Translations under genes and position numbers: made by a program
In this document: in pieces, positions 38,801-43,004 of the stretch
How positions within the stretch are numbered: position 1 is the stretch's first letter
Layout: each line of letters opens with the position of its first letter
The notes under the pieces: generated by a model
The model's database searches: none
What the model saw: the letters and a program-made list of their open reading frames with translations, nothing else
Told to the model about the DNA's origin: nothing
Source: Holothuria scabra
Taxonomy: Eukaryota > Echinodermata > Holothuroidea > Aspidochirotida > Holothuriidae
DNA: 64,000 nt
NCBI GenBank assembly: GCA_037179385.1
Contig: CM074188.1
Span: 19,237,318-19,301,317 of the forward strand
Direction: 5' to 3'

Positions 38801-39646
38801 TACAATGCACAATCTATATACTGTATATTCCCTGTGATCTTACATGATCTTTACTTTTGTTACATTTTTGTGTTCACATTTGGTAGATTTTTCTACAAGT
38901 TTTCCAACTCATAAAGATAGACTTGTACTTCTTCTTGTACTTCTTTTAAAAGATGCTGATGTAAATTTTCAAAATGATTTACCTATATGGTACTTACGCT
39001 CAGCATAAAGGATGGACCCAGCACTTACTGGGGGTATGCTGCTAGCCAAGTCTGCTACTGTATACCCTTGGGCTCTGTAGAATTCTTTGTCTATTTGGAG
39101 ACTTTCTAATTCAATTGACCAAGTAAATGCAAATCATACCACACAATAGTTGGCTTCCATGCATGTATAGAGAAAGTGTCCCTTTTTGCAGGAAACCCTT
39201 ACAAACCAGAAAAATGTGTACTTGAAGAACATTGCAAACAATATTAAAGACAACAATAATCATATACTAACCTCTTCCAAATCGATTACCAAAATGGTGT
39301 CTCGACTGAGTCCATTCAGTTGACTGATGAAATCAAGGGCTGCTAGTCTATTTCTAGATGTGCTCTGCCACCAGGTGTAAGTTCCCTCACTTGTATCATT
39401 ATCCACAGCATATTGCGGGGGATGGGCCAGAGATGCATTGCTGCTGTCACATATAGACCTAACTCTGTCTTGGGCAGGCTTTAAAATCTCTTGGTGGGCA
39501 TAGAAATACTCAGCTGGGCTACCACAAGTAACATTTGCAGTTATAGGCTTGTTTAAGGCTACATTTACTTCAGAAGTTTGTGCATACACTGTTAAATCAC
39601 CAACCCCTATCAGTAGAAACATCAGTCTGTAAATCATTGTGTCCAT
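2663..39646 (-). CDS. LAMA5-like: Laminin subunit alpha (alpha-3/5 type), N-terminal 1674 codons, 3' part outside window
   Basis: A secreted basement-membrane glycoprotein chain that should trimerise with beta and gamma laminins; the LN domain mediates network assembly. Joining 26 exons in frame gives: signal peptide (about residues 1-22), LN (to about 254), LE1-4 plus half LE5, an LF globule, LE6-9 plus the start of LE10, an L4 globule, the rest of LE10, LE11-16 and the beginning of the coiled coil. Every intron has a plausible GT donor and AG acceptor, and phases match throughout, including eleven split codons, which strongly supports the model. The post-LF segment (FCLAQVFSI...) and the LF core ([10 protein letters not shown]) resemble alpha-5. 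L4 presence excludes a beta chain. The last exon ends at a clean donor, so the remaining coiled coil and LG domains lie off the left edge. Many Asn-X-Ser/Thr sites fit an extracellular protein. Exact paralogy (alpha-3/5 versus an invertebrate single alpha) is uncertain. Confidence 0.93.
4142..4526. mobile_element. Short inverted-repeat element (MITE-like)
   Basis: A 12-bp perfect inverted repeat, CAGGCCTCACAG at 4142-4153 and CTGTGAGGCCTG at 4515-4526, bounds 385 bp of AT-rich DNA with recurring TATAGGTTTTTA-like words. A related GCAGGCCTCACA word occurs at about 33363. No clear target duplication was found. It abuts satellite element copy D. Confidence 0.5.
4527..4720 (+). repeat. Satellite element fragment, copy D
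   Basis: One monomer of the family (GACCTC..AAGGGATCATCTACTCA, then TTGAGA.ATTGTGTT) is followed by an (AC)n tract at about 4659-4677 and an AGCA.TACCATC tail, the same order of parts as copies A and C but with a single unit. Confidence 0.6.
4887..5170. repeat. Dispersed repeat R2, copy 1, abutting exon 25
   Basis: It runs from TTCAGAAAAAAAAGAGGGGGG to GGGGACAAATTCCCCC and matches 36750-37270 in order: AACTTGATGCTG-like, ACAAAAGCTTG, AGTGCAATCTAA, AAGTTCAAAC, TGGAAATGAAAAA. The right end lies about 45 bp from the donor of exon 25. The G-rich and C-rich ends could pair, but no precise TIR is defined. Confidence 0.6.
5215..5535 (-). CDS. LAMA5-like: Laminin alpha exon 25 (coiled coil)
   Basis: 107 codons, phase 0/0, from [14 protein letters not shown] to [10 protein letters not shown]. 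The acceptor is TTAAAG|GTT and the donor CAG|GTAAG. The segment is amphipathic and helical with no cysteine, as expected for the alpha-chain coiled coil after the CxxC start. A dispersed repeat comes close to its donor side. Confidence 0.9.
5965..6221 (-). CDS. LAMA5-like: Laminin alpha exon 24 (start of coiled coil)
   Basis: It begins with the [10 protein letters not shown] motif: two cysteines three residues apart followed by T-L-L, which in laminins marks the junction of LE repeats and coiled coil and forms inter-chain disulfides. The rest is helical ([14 protein letters not shown]). It takes the split codon from exon 23 and ends in phase 0 at GTA|GTAAGTC. Confidence 0.93.
6451..6701. mobile_element. 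piggyBac-like MITE (TTAA target site)
   Basis: A 251-bp element begins CCCTTTACCGTTG and ends CAACGGTAAAGGG, perfect inverted repeats of at least 13 bp. It is flanked by TTAA on both sides (6447-6450 and 6702-6705), the hallmark of piggyBac transposition. It is too short to encode a transposase. It sits in the laminin intron between exons 23 and 24, directly against another MITE. Confidence 0.85.
6704..7005 (+). mobile_element. MITE family M2, copy 1
   Basis: Imperfect 26-bp terminal inverted repeats (AAAGGCCCAGTTCTCTCACC at 6704 onward; the right end 6980-7005 reads AAAGGGCCAAACCTCTCACC on the minus strand) bound 302 bp. A second full-length copy in opposite orientation lies at 52235-52530 and shares internal phrases such as GGGAGGGGCT and AGCTCTTTGATTG. 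Confidence 0.8.
7138..7290 (-). CDS. LAMA5-like: Laminin alpha exon 23 (LE16)
   Basis: This exon encodes the last complete LE repeat, [18 protein letters not shown] to GSCS, with eight cysteines in LE spacing and the [19 protein letters not shown] core. The first codon is split with exon 22 and the last with exon 24. Donor GTAAGTA, acceptor TTTACAG. Confidence 0.93.
7995..8282 (-). CDS. LAMA5-like: Laminin alpha exon 22 (LE14-LE15)
   Basis: The exon carries two LE repeats: [14 protein letters not shown] with [11 protein letters not shown], and [13 protein letters not shown] with [10 protein letters not shown]. Both have all eight cysteines. GQCPC and GRQCDQC cores are clear. Donor CAGT|GTATGTA; acceptor TTGTAG. 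Overlapping longer ORFs simply read into the introns. Confidence 0.93.
8283..10287. other. Intron 21
   Basis: The only item I recognise is a minus-strand SINE at about 9525-9775. The rest is AT-rich sequence with no exon-like LE cysteine pattern on the minus strand. Confidence 0.6.
9525..9775 (-). mobile_element. tRNA-derived SINE, family S1, copy 1
   Basis: Read on the minus strand: a tRNA-like head (AAGTGGTAAGAGCATGCGAC, an A-box-like start), then CATACC, the body GGAACCTACTGCC and CAGCATAGGCAATGGAG, then CACAACTGGAAAAAGGCC and AAACTGGGTCATAAAACTC. The same body occurs at 21508-21745, and its 3' part at 59694. Confidence 0.75.
10288..10481 (-). CDS. LAMA5-like: Laminin alpha exon 21 (end of LE12, LE13)
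   Basis: It completes LE12 ([19 protein letters not shown]) and encodes LE13 ([20 protein letters not shown] to GNATQQDCQ). Cysteine pattern is intact. NAT is a potential glycosylation site. Donor CAAG|GTAGAG; acceptor TATCAG. Confidence 0.92.
11250..11430 (-). CDS. LAMA5-like: Laminin alpha exon 20 (end of LE11, most of LE12)
   Basis: It encodes [17 protein letters not shown] (second half of LE11) and [20 protein letters not shown] to GHTGMLCDQ (LE12), matching the NGxxVC insertion seen in the corresponding alpha-chain LE. Acceptor ATTAG; donor CCA|GTAAGT, with a split final codon. Confidence 0.92.
11907..12048 (-). CDS. LAMA5-like: Laminin alpha exon 19 (end of LE10, start of LE11)
   Basis: It encodes [20 protein letters not shown] and then [17 protein letters not shown] with DCLHNTAG, the LE immediately after the L4 globule; the CNGHS wording is typical for this position in alpha chains. 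Acceptor TTTACAG, donor CAG|GTATGTG. Confidence 0.93.
12605..15557. mobile_element. Inverted-repeat element of about 2.95 kb with amplified right end
   Basis: The left end (12605-12700, CCTACTTACCTCCCCTATAA...) is the reverse complement of the right end (about 15465-15557, ...TATAGGGGAGGTAAG), roughly 95 bp with mismatches. The right-end unit is tandemly repeated four times with a 111-bp period (unit marks 15111, 15222, 15333, 15444). AAGTAGGA-type runs lie inboard at both ends (12840-12925, 15001-15110). No transposase was recognised inside. It fills most of the intron between exons 18 and 19 and stops 23 bp short of exon 18. Superfamily unknown. Confidence 0.7.
15101..15545. repeat. Four tandem 111-bp units
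   Basis: The unit begins CCGCTTGAAAGCCTGGAATA and ends CTATAGGGGAGAAAGTAGGA. Copies differ at only a few positions (AGCACTATCTATAG versus AGCGCTATTTATAG), so the amplification looks recent compared with the surrounding intron. Confidence 0.9.
15581..15707 (-). CDS. LAMA5-like: Laminin alpha exon 18 (end of L4, LE10 continued)
   Basis: It encodes [12 protein letters not shown]...[18 protein letters not shown]. The first part is the last strand of the L4 globule and the second resumes the LE10 interrupted by L4, as in all alpha chains with L4. Acceptor TCTCCAG; donor CAG|GTAAAC, only 23 bp from the neighbouring transposon-like element. Confidence 0.92.
15881..16080 (-). CDS. LAMA5-like: Laminin alpha exon 17 (L4 globule)
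   Basis: It encodes [20 protein letters not shown] to [10 protein letters not shown]. The [20 protein letters not shown] segment matches the conserved (S/T)REELMxxLxxLxxIxI strand-helix of laminin B (L4) domains. Acceptor TTTCAG, donor AAG|GTAAAA. Confidence 0.9.
17334..17501 (-). CDS. LAMA5-like: Laminin alpha exon 16 (L4 globule)
   Basis: Fifty-six codons, phase 0/0. [20 protein letters not shown] followed by [10 protein letters not shown] corresponds to the L4 signature W-x-AP-x-x-(Y/F)LG..x-x-SYGG-x-L. Acceptor TTTTCAG; donor CAG|GTATGG. Confidence 0.92.
17890..18030 (-). CDS. LAMA5-like: Laminin alpha exon 15 (end of LE9, start of LE10)
   Basis: It encodes [40 protein letters not shown] and TSQSYSQ. 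The C-x-C-x-G-x-x-x-x-C pattern before the L4 domain (SCFCFGVNNQC in alpha-5 as I recall it) is clear. Phase 0/0. Confidence 0.93.
18638..18735 (-). mobile_element. tRNA-like SINE fragment, family S2, copy 1
   Basis: On the minus strand GGTGGTCTGGTGGTTGAG (A-box-like) and GTGGTCAAATCCCAGTGG (B-box-like) are followed by AACCACTTGGAAATTTTCC. A diverged copy with the same end lies at 26400-26512. Confidence 0.6.
19193..19408 (-). CDS. LAMA5-like: Laminin alpha exon 14 (LE8 and start of LE9)
   Basis: It encodes [20 protein letters not shown] through [15 protein letters not shown], then [20 protein letters not shown] and QCK. Two LE repeats with textbook cysteine spacing. I place the donor at AAG|GTGAGA (not the nearby TGT|GTAAGG), since only this keeps phase with exon 15. 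Confidence 0.93.
19409..20776. other. Intron 13
   Basis: AT-rich sequence. I recognise no coding, RNA or repeat feature in it. Confidence 0.5.
20777..20913 (-). CDS. LAMA5-like: Laminin alpha exon 13 (LE7)
   Basis: It encodes a compact LE ([20 protein letters not shown], then [20 protein letters not shown] and STSGCK) like the short second LE after LF in alpha-5 chains. Acceptor GACAG; donor AAG|GTATGT, phase 0. Confidence 0.93.
21508..21745 (+). mobile_element. tRNA-derived SINE, family S1, copy 2 (best preserved)
   Basis: The head TGGTCCAACTGTTAGAGCAT is an A-box and ACGGGTTCGCTTACC is B-box-like. A shared body follows (GGAACCTACTGCC, CTCAGCATAAGTAATGGAGA, CACAACTGGAAAAAAGGCC, GGCCGGCTCGACTTGAACCA) and the 3' end GAAACTGGGTCATAAAACTC. 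Confidence 0.8.
22370..22590 (-). CDS. LAMA5-like: Laminin alpha exon 12 (end of LF, LE6)
   Basis: It encodes [20 protein letters not shown] and LDGTQD (closing segment of the LF globule), then [20 protein letters not shown] to [11 protein letters not shown]. The FC..xVFSI...DG...C-x-C join is diagnostic of LF-containing alpha-3/5 and beta chains. Acceptor CCTCAG; donor TTG|GTACGT. Confidence 0.94.
23197..23306 (-). CDS. LAMA5-like: Laminin alpha exon 11 (LF globule)
   Basis: It encodes [20 protein letters not shown] to CDVRNNDIR. It continues the GGAKIFL end of exon 10 into a D-x-IVALP strand equivalent to the DYVVLLP strand I recall in alpha-5 LF. No separate ORF of useful length exposes this exon; it was placed by splice phase. 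Confidence 0.88.
23422..23619. mobile_element. MITE with 13-bp inverted repeats
   Basis: CAGAGATGCCAAC at 23422 and GTTGGCACCTCTG ending at 23619 form 13-bp inverted repeats with one mismatch. The 6-bp direct repeat TTTCTG lies immediately outside each end (23416-23421 and 23620-23625). The interior repeats ATCAGGGAG. Superfamily not assigned. Confidence 0.75.
24226..24522 (-). CDS. LAMA5-like: Laminin alpha exon 10 (LF globule core)
   Basis: Ninety-nine codons, phase 0/0, from [20 protein letters not shown] to [16 protein letters not shown] followed by [16 protein letters not shown] matches the CxxC and F.L.PG.W pattern of alpha-5 LF. The upstream hydrophobic stretch in the same frame is intronic; the acceptor is ATCAAG|GCA. 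Confidence 0.92.
24523..25580. other. Intron 9
   Basis: No feature recognised; moderately AT-rich with no terminal repeats that I could pair. Confidence 0.5.
25581..25716 (-). CDS. LAMA5-like: Laminin alpha exon 9 (start of LF globule)
   Basis: It encodes [20 protein letters not shown] to [12 protein letters not shown] after a split serine codon. [12 protein letters not shown] corresponds to the LPDLHHLRLELE opening of LF, and FSSFGYVAL to the FSWRGYAQM strand, as I recall them in alpha-5. Acceptor CAACAG; donor ACT|GTGAGT. Confidence 0.9.
26400..26512 (-). mobile_element. tRNA-like SINE fragment, family S2, copy 2
   Basis: On the minus strand GGCTTGGTGGTCAGTAGATA and GGTTCCTGGGTTAAATTG precede ATCCACTTGGAAATTGAAG, the same layout as 18638-18735 with more decay. 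Confidence 0.5.
26730..26988 (-). CDS. LAMA5-like: Laminin alpha exon 8 (LE4 and half LE5)
   Basis: It encodes [20 protein letters not shown] to [12 protein letters not shown] (LE4), then [20 protein letters not shown] and [12 protein letters not shown] (first half of LE5, interrupted by LF). C-D-(V/I)-GGAL is the same phrase found just before LF in alpha-5, which anchors the domain order. Donor TAG|GTACTT. Confidence 0.94.
27236..28034. mobile_element. 799-bp MITE with perfect 25-bp inverted repeats
   Basis: The left end begins CCGTATTTACTCTATTAAAC (27236-27260) and the right end (28010-28034) is its exact reverse complement over 25 bp. TA dinucleotides flank both sides (27234-27235, 28035-28036), so a TA target duplication is possible; ATT flanks give an alternative 3-bp reading. 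A second phrase, CTCTAATAAACGCCCCCC, is present near both ends in direct orientation. The interior holds a decayed coding fragment. Confidence 0.88.
27789..27963 (+). pseudogene. Frameshifted fragment of a transposon-associated HIRAN-like ORF
   Basis: Frame one from ATG reads [20 protein letters not shown] and YRELSLVTG before a stop at 27897; frame two reads [20 protein letters not shown] and AICSS before a stop at 27961. Together they resemble the motif VRGYHVY...PxxGExLxC..E..N..DxYAV, which I recall as a recurrent transposon-associated (HIRAN-like) module in fish and marine invertebrate genomes. A single-base shift and an early stop mean it is not functional. It lies wholly inside the 799-bp MITE. 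Confidence 0.5.
28484..28589 (-). CDS. LAMA5-like: Laminin alpha exon 7 (second half of LE3)
   Basis: It encodes [20 protein letters not shown] then [16 protein letters not shown]. Five cysteines complete the three from exon 6. The [10 protein letters not shown] phrase is the usual LE ending before the penultimate LE. Acceptor TCATAG; donor GGG|GTAAGT. Confidence 0.93.
28590..29629. other. Intron 6
   Basis: No feature recognised. In alpha-5 the extra LE repeats would be encoded at about this point of the gene, but no C-x-C LE pattern is visible on the minus strand here. Confidence 0.5.
29630..29775 (-). CDS. LAMA5-like: Laminin alpha exon 6 (end of LE2, start of LE3)
   Basis: It encodes [20 protein letters not shown] and [18 protein letters not shown] to GECV. 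The donor is read at GTG|GTGAAT because this joins in phase to exon 7 and preserves eight cysteines in LE3; the same frame runs on into the intron for another 18 codons, so the open frame overstates the exon. Confidence 0.88.
29955..30120 (-). mobile_element. tRNA-derived SINE, family S1, degraded copy
   Basis: The minus strand has GGTTTAGTGGTAGGAAATCC (A-box-like), AATTCGTACCAAAGG and the body phrase GCATAAGCAATGGAGCAGG, matching family S1 with many changes. Confidence 0.5.
30958..31089 (-). CDS. LAMA5-like: Laminin alpha exon 5 (LE2)
   Basis: It encodes [20 protein letters not shown] to [16 protein letters not shown]. The GGGVC.NC..(H/N)T.G phrase is the signature of the second LE of alpha chains. 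Acceptor CTTTAG; donor CAG|GTCAGT, both with split codons. Confidence 0.94.
32065..32281 (-). CDS. LAMA5-like: Laminin alpha exon 4 (end of LN, LE1)
   Basis: It begins [20 protein letters not shown], the LN-to-LE1 junction equivalent to YYYSIKDISIGG(R/M)C in vertebrate alpha chains, then LE1 through [20 protein letters not shown] to FQCQ. Acceptor TTTCCAG; donor CAGA|GTAAGT. Confidence 0.95.
33147..33260 (-). CDS. LAMA5-like: Laminin alpha exon 3 (LN domain)
   Basis: Thirty-eight codons, phase 0/0, reading [20 protein letters not shown] and [10 protein letters not shown] to [18 protein letters not shown] equals the conserved L-x-EF-x-x-A-x-x-(I/V)R-x-x-F strand of LN. Acceptor CAACAG; donor TTT|GTAAGT. 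Confidence 0.92.
33746..34881 (+). repeat. Satellite-bearing DINE/pearl-like element, copy B
   Basis: The head ATTCCTTGCCG (33746-33756, preceded by CCAAAAGGCTTAG) and the tail CGGCAAAGAATC (34870-34881) are near-inverted repeats. Between them are about six or seven diverged units with GACCC..AATGACCTTTGACCTCC-type phrases. There is no long CA tract. The tail GATTCTGCATGCCTTCGGC.AAGAATC is a hairpin like those of copies A and C. It lies inside laminin intron 2. Confidence 0.7.
35724..35957 (-). CDS. LAMA5-like: Laminin alpha exon 2 (LN domain)
   Basis: Seventy-eight codons, phase 0/0. [20 protein letters not shown] then [20 protein letters not shown] matches the LN pattern (V)(Y/F).(V/I)...I......RP..(W/M)...(R)S.DG..(F/Y).PW(Q/E)Y. 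The TQDCL and VMCNTYRIP cysteines are the conserved LN pair. Acceptor GCAAAG; donor ACT|GTAAGT. Confidence 0.94.
36750..37270. repeat. Dispersed repeat R2, copy 2
   Basis: It matches 4887-5170 in order (AGAAAAAAAGAGGGG, CTTGATGCTG, GCAAAAGCTTG, GTGCAGTCTAAGGG, AAGTTCAAAC, TGGAAATGAAAAA, GGGGGACAAATCCCCC), with roughly 200 bp of extra sequence near 37020-37220. It lies within laminin intron 1. Confidence 0.6.
38345..38690. repeat. Dispersed repeat R1, copy 2
   Basis: A diverged second copy of 2125-2530, also in laminin sequence (intron 1). Shared phrases include TCTTGAGTCCT.TGCAA, CTCTGCAAATACA and TATAGGCAAAGAAACAGA. Confidence 0.5.
39272..39646 (-). CDS. LAMA5-like: Laminin alpha exon 1 (start codon, signal peptide, LN domain)
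   Basis: I start translation at [20 protein letters not shown] (ATG at 39646): it gives a short charged lead, a hydrophobic core and a plausible cleavage after YA before QTSEVN. An upstream in-frame ATG (39712) lies beyond a good acceptor (TTTTATTTTCAG at 39665), so the longer reading is probably intron. LN hallmarks follow: [28 protein letters not shown] and [17 protein letters not shown], where ICDxxN and D...T(W)WQS are diagnostic. Phase-0 donor GAG|GTTAGT. Confidence 0.92.
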
Positions 39647-39664
39647 GAGTGAATCCTCCCTTGA
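39647..39664 (-). other. Probable 5' UTR part of exon 1 with acceptor
   Basis: A pyrimidine-rich tract ending TTTTATTTTCAG precedes TCAAGGGAGG..., 18 nt before the chosen ATG. This implies at least one upstream non-coding exon, which I could not place with confidence; a GTACGT donor at 47279 is one weak candidate. Confidence 0.45.
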
Positions 39665-39789
39665 CTGAAAATAAAAAATGGCACATGGGTGCTGAAATAT
39701 TAGGAAGCGCATGAGTAATTATAATAAATGATAGTTTACATGAATTTGTAAAACACTTGTAGGCACTGTTTCCTCTGATAAATTACACA

Positions 39790-40925
39790 TTGCGTCAATA
39801 CGCTCAGTATGAGAACAATTTGACTCATTAGAAATTTGGTTTCCTGGAACTGTACATTCATCAAATGTGGAAAAAATCAAACCCTCTTTTTTATATCTTT
39901 CCAAAAACACCAGTACATTAAATTGACAAGCCATTGCATCGAAATTCCACCATACAGTAGCAGCTAAGTGTAAACACTGCTAAAAGTTTTAAAGCATACC
40001 GTACCCAGGCTTTGACAAATTCGTTTTTTATTACTTGTCCATGGCATTGGGATAAGGATTCCCAAAGCCTACTTGTCCGCATGAATATGCAGTTAGTCCA
40101 TATCTAATTATCTAGTACTAGCCATTGAATTTCTATGCGAAGAAGACTCCTGTGCTGCTTGCCTGGCGGGCTACAATATTGAACAGTTAACATGTCCAGG
40201 TCATTTTTTACTTGCCCAAACTGTTGGGCGGGGGATTTATCGAACCCTGAGAGTACCTCCTGTACTTTAACATCTTTCCTAAAGAAATCATCCAACTGTC
40301 ACTTTTTTTGTGTAATATACAGTAAAGAAATCAAGTGCTATTTTATCACCCAAGTTTTTTTTTTTACTCACACACTGGGACATGCTTGTGTACATCTGTT
40401 TTGAAATTCTTAAGGGGATTATGGAGGGGATTTTGAAAAATGAAAAAAATGGAATGTCCGTTCTGCTACATTGAATATTATTTTAAAGATACAACTTTTC
40501 CTTATTTTTTGCAAGGTTTAAGAATTAAAATCTTTATCTCATCAAGACTAAAATTAGCCAAGGCCATCATTTAATTTACCATGTACTGTAAGGATCTGGA
40601 TGCTGTCTACTCTTTCATGATTTATTTCACATTTTGCCAGCTTTTCACTGTTTTTGTATGAAAGGGCATGTATTTTAAATCTGATATGAAGCTTTCCTCC
40701 TAATACTGACACACACTGACATAGTCTAATTCATGTGTGTCCAACCAAGGATATGGCTGTCTAGATACAGTCTGTAACTCCCACAGCAGCTCAAAATCAC
40801 TATTTCAAGGAAATTACAGATTGGTTCAACACACTCCATATGAGAAAATTTGACTCCTTGGTAATTTCAGTTTTGTGGAATTGTACACACATCAAATGTG
40901 TGAAAAAATAAACAAAACTGGCTCT
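39790..40925. repeat. Two related segments upstream of the laminin start
   Basis: 39790-39890 and 40830-40925 share TATGAGAA.A.TTTGACTC, ATT.GGTTTCCTGGAA-like and TGTACA...ATCAAATGTG.GAAAAAA in the same orientation. This is a dispersed or tandem duplication about 1.04 kb apart. Between them I see no gene. Confidence 0.5.
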
Positions 40926-42072
40926 TTAAAAAAACAGGTTTTTGCAGGAATGGTTTTTATTGGAAAAAACCACAAGTGAAAAGTGCCTGTGGCAAATGCT
41001 GCCAACCCTCATTACATGAAATAGCCCTTAGTAAAACTTCCTACACTAAACAGCCTAAAACCTGGCTTTTGAGTGGTAAGTCGGGTTTTTAATTGATTTT
41101 TAACACCAACGGTTGAGGGTCAATCCAATGCTTACTGGGTTTTATCATATTTTTACTAGTTTTAAGGTTGGAGTAGCTATGAACTGTTGAGGAAAAAGGC
41201 TGAATGAAATGTCTCAGATGTCTTGGTTAACCTGATGAGTGAGGGCATAGGCGTATCGGGGTGATTTTCTAAGAGGGGGCAAGAGCATTTTTCACTTGAA
41301 TAATGTCACTGTTCTTCATGTTTTGCCCGAATAGACCAACTGCTTTTGGCCAAATTAGAAGTGCAAGTGCCCCCCCCTGCACCTCTGCCCCGTATGCCTA
41401 TGAGTGTGGGAGGTTTCCTCCAGTAGATGCTTTTTCACATAGTCTCATTACACTAGGCTGAGTTGGTTTGAAGAGTCTGTCTTTGAAAGCAAGGAATTAT
41501 TTTGATGTATGGCAGAATGATTTTTAGAGCCTACTGTAGTGCATTGCAACATTTCATACACAGGAGCTGCTTCTGTGCCATTTCGGCAACAAATCCAACA
41601 ATATAAGAGATGACAGCCAATTGCGCTCAGAAAGGTGGAAAATATAGGATCATCAGCCATCAACAGGGAGGTAGGGCCAGCTGCAGCCTGGGGAAAAAAC
41701 TCAGGAGGGGGGGGTGTTCACACACTGCCTATGTAGAGCTCCACCATCATTTAAAATGTGGTGTACATATGGTTTGGTGGTCTCATGAGGAAGTTGCAAC
41801 CTGTCCCCCCTCAGGCTATCTATGGCCATGGTTATGCCTACAACCAAAAGAGTAAGTCTGGTTGCAATATTTTGAGTAATTGCTCCCCTCTCTATCACTT
41901 TGGACCCTTTTCTCACTCTTTCACAACCCCGGGCACAACAATGCGTTAATTGTCTGTCAACCATTGCTCACAGTATAATGGCTGGTAGGTGTACAGTAGG
42001 ACAACTGTGCTCGAGTCACTGGTTGTATATTGGCAGTTGTATCACTGTGTTCAGCATTTGCAGTGATCGACC

Positions 42073-42270
42073 ATGGCTTCCAAATGGCTTTCGAGGGAAC
42101 AGACTGAACAGTTCATTGAATTGGTACGAGAGAGACCATATCTCTATGATGTGCATGATATCTATCACACAGACTCAACAATGGTTGTGTGGATGGCAAT
42201 CACAGAGAAATGGGCCTCAAAGACGGTGGTGAGTTTCATGGACCCCCCTGTATCCGCCCTTGGTGTATGA
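42073..42270 (+). CDS. Probable first exon of a MADF-domain protein
   Basis: It reads MASKWLSREQTEQFIELVRE then RPYLYDVHDIYHTDSTMVVW and MAITEKWASKTV. W..EQTEQFIELVRERPYLYD is the start of a MADF (Adf-1-type Myb/SANT-like DNA-binding) domain; only its first half is here. The start has a good context (ACCATGG) and a donor-like AAGACGGTG|GTGAGT at 42229 suggests splicing to an exon I could not find; otherwise the frame stops at 42270. MADF proteins are often partners of PIF/Harbinger transposases, and a GC-rich transposon-like end lies just downstream, so this may be transposon-derived. Confidence 0.6.
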   Translation: MASKWLSREQTEQFIELVRERPYLYDVHDIYHTDSTMVVWMAITEKWASKTVVSFMDPPVSALGV

Positions 42271-42424
42271 ATGGAATTTCAGAACCAGGGACATTTGCTT
42301 GATGAGGATTTCCTCGTGGAGGTCGAGTATATATCGCTAATAAGTGCATCCATTTTGACTCTCACATGGCTTGATAAAAAGTGAGTGAACCCTGGAGCGG
42401 GAGGCAATGGCTGGACTATCTACA

Positions 42425-42545
42425 GGCAAATCCGTGCGTGTCTGCCCGCGTCGGCACCCGCCTTGTGGAAGCGGAACAAACGCGCCCGTGTCCGTGTCTG
42501 CGTCCGCATCCACGCCTGCGTCAGTCTCGTAGAAACATAGCTTAA
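42425..42545. mobile_element. GC-rich transposon-terminus-like segment
   Basis: A run of CGTGTCTGC/GTCCGCATCC/CGCCTGCGTCAG words ends in TAGAAACATAGCTTAAGG. I recall similar GTCTGCGTC-rich ends followed by GAAAC.....CTTAA in marine-genome DNA transposons. No left partner was found. Confidence 0.35.
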
Positions 42546-43004
42546 GGATGGTTCAAAAATTCAACTATTCAAAACACTATTCCAAAGGCGAGAGGGGCAC
42601 AACCTTGCCTTTAGACCATCCTTCATGACCCCCAAAGATATAATTTTCACAAGGCTGGAAGTTTGTTGTAAGTCGTAATACGAAATCTCACTTTAATAAC
42701 ACCAACAATGTATCTTACGTATGGGCGTTACAATAGGTGTTTTTAGGCATGAACGTGATAATTTCTGCAAGAAAAAAATAACATGCTAGGTTTTTCTCTC
42801 ACACGGACAATCAATGCTAGCAAAACTTTTGAACCTGATAGTGATTTAAGACCCCGGTTCTGACATTGTCAGTCCGGTACCAGGGTACTCTGTGCAAACA
42901 CCAGTAATCCCTCTTCCCCCAACAATTTGGTTGCCATTAGCAAATTTTCTGTCTGTCTGCAAAAAAAGGAAAGGGGAAGGAACCAGAAAGCCAAAAGGCT
43001 TTGT

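Noticed and set aside
39719..39934. Upstream minus-strand ORF as part of the laminin N-terminus
   Set aside because: It is separated by stops, lacks LN or signal features, and overlaps a duplicated dispersed segment.
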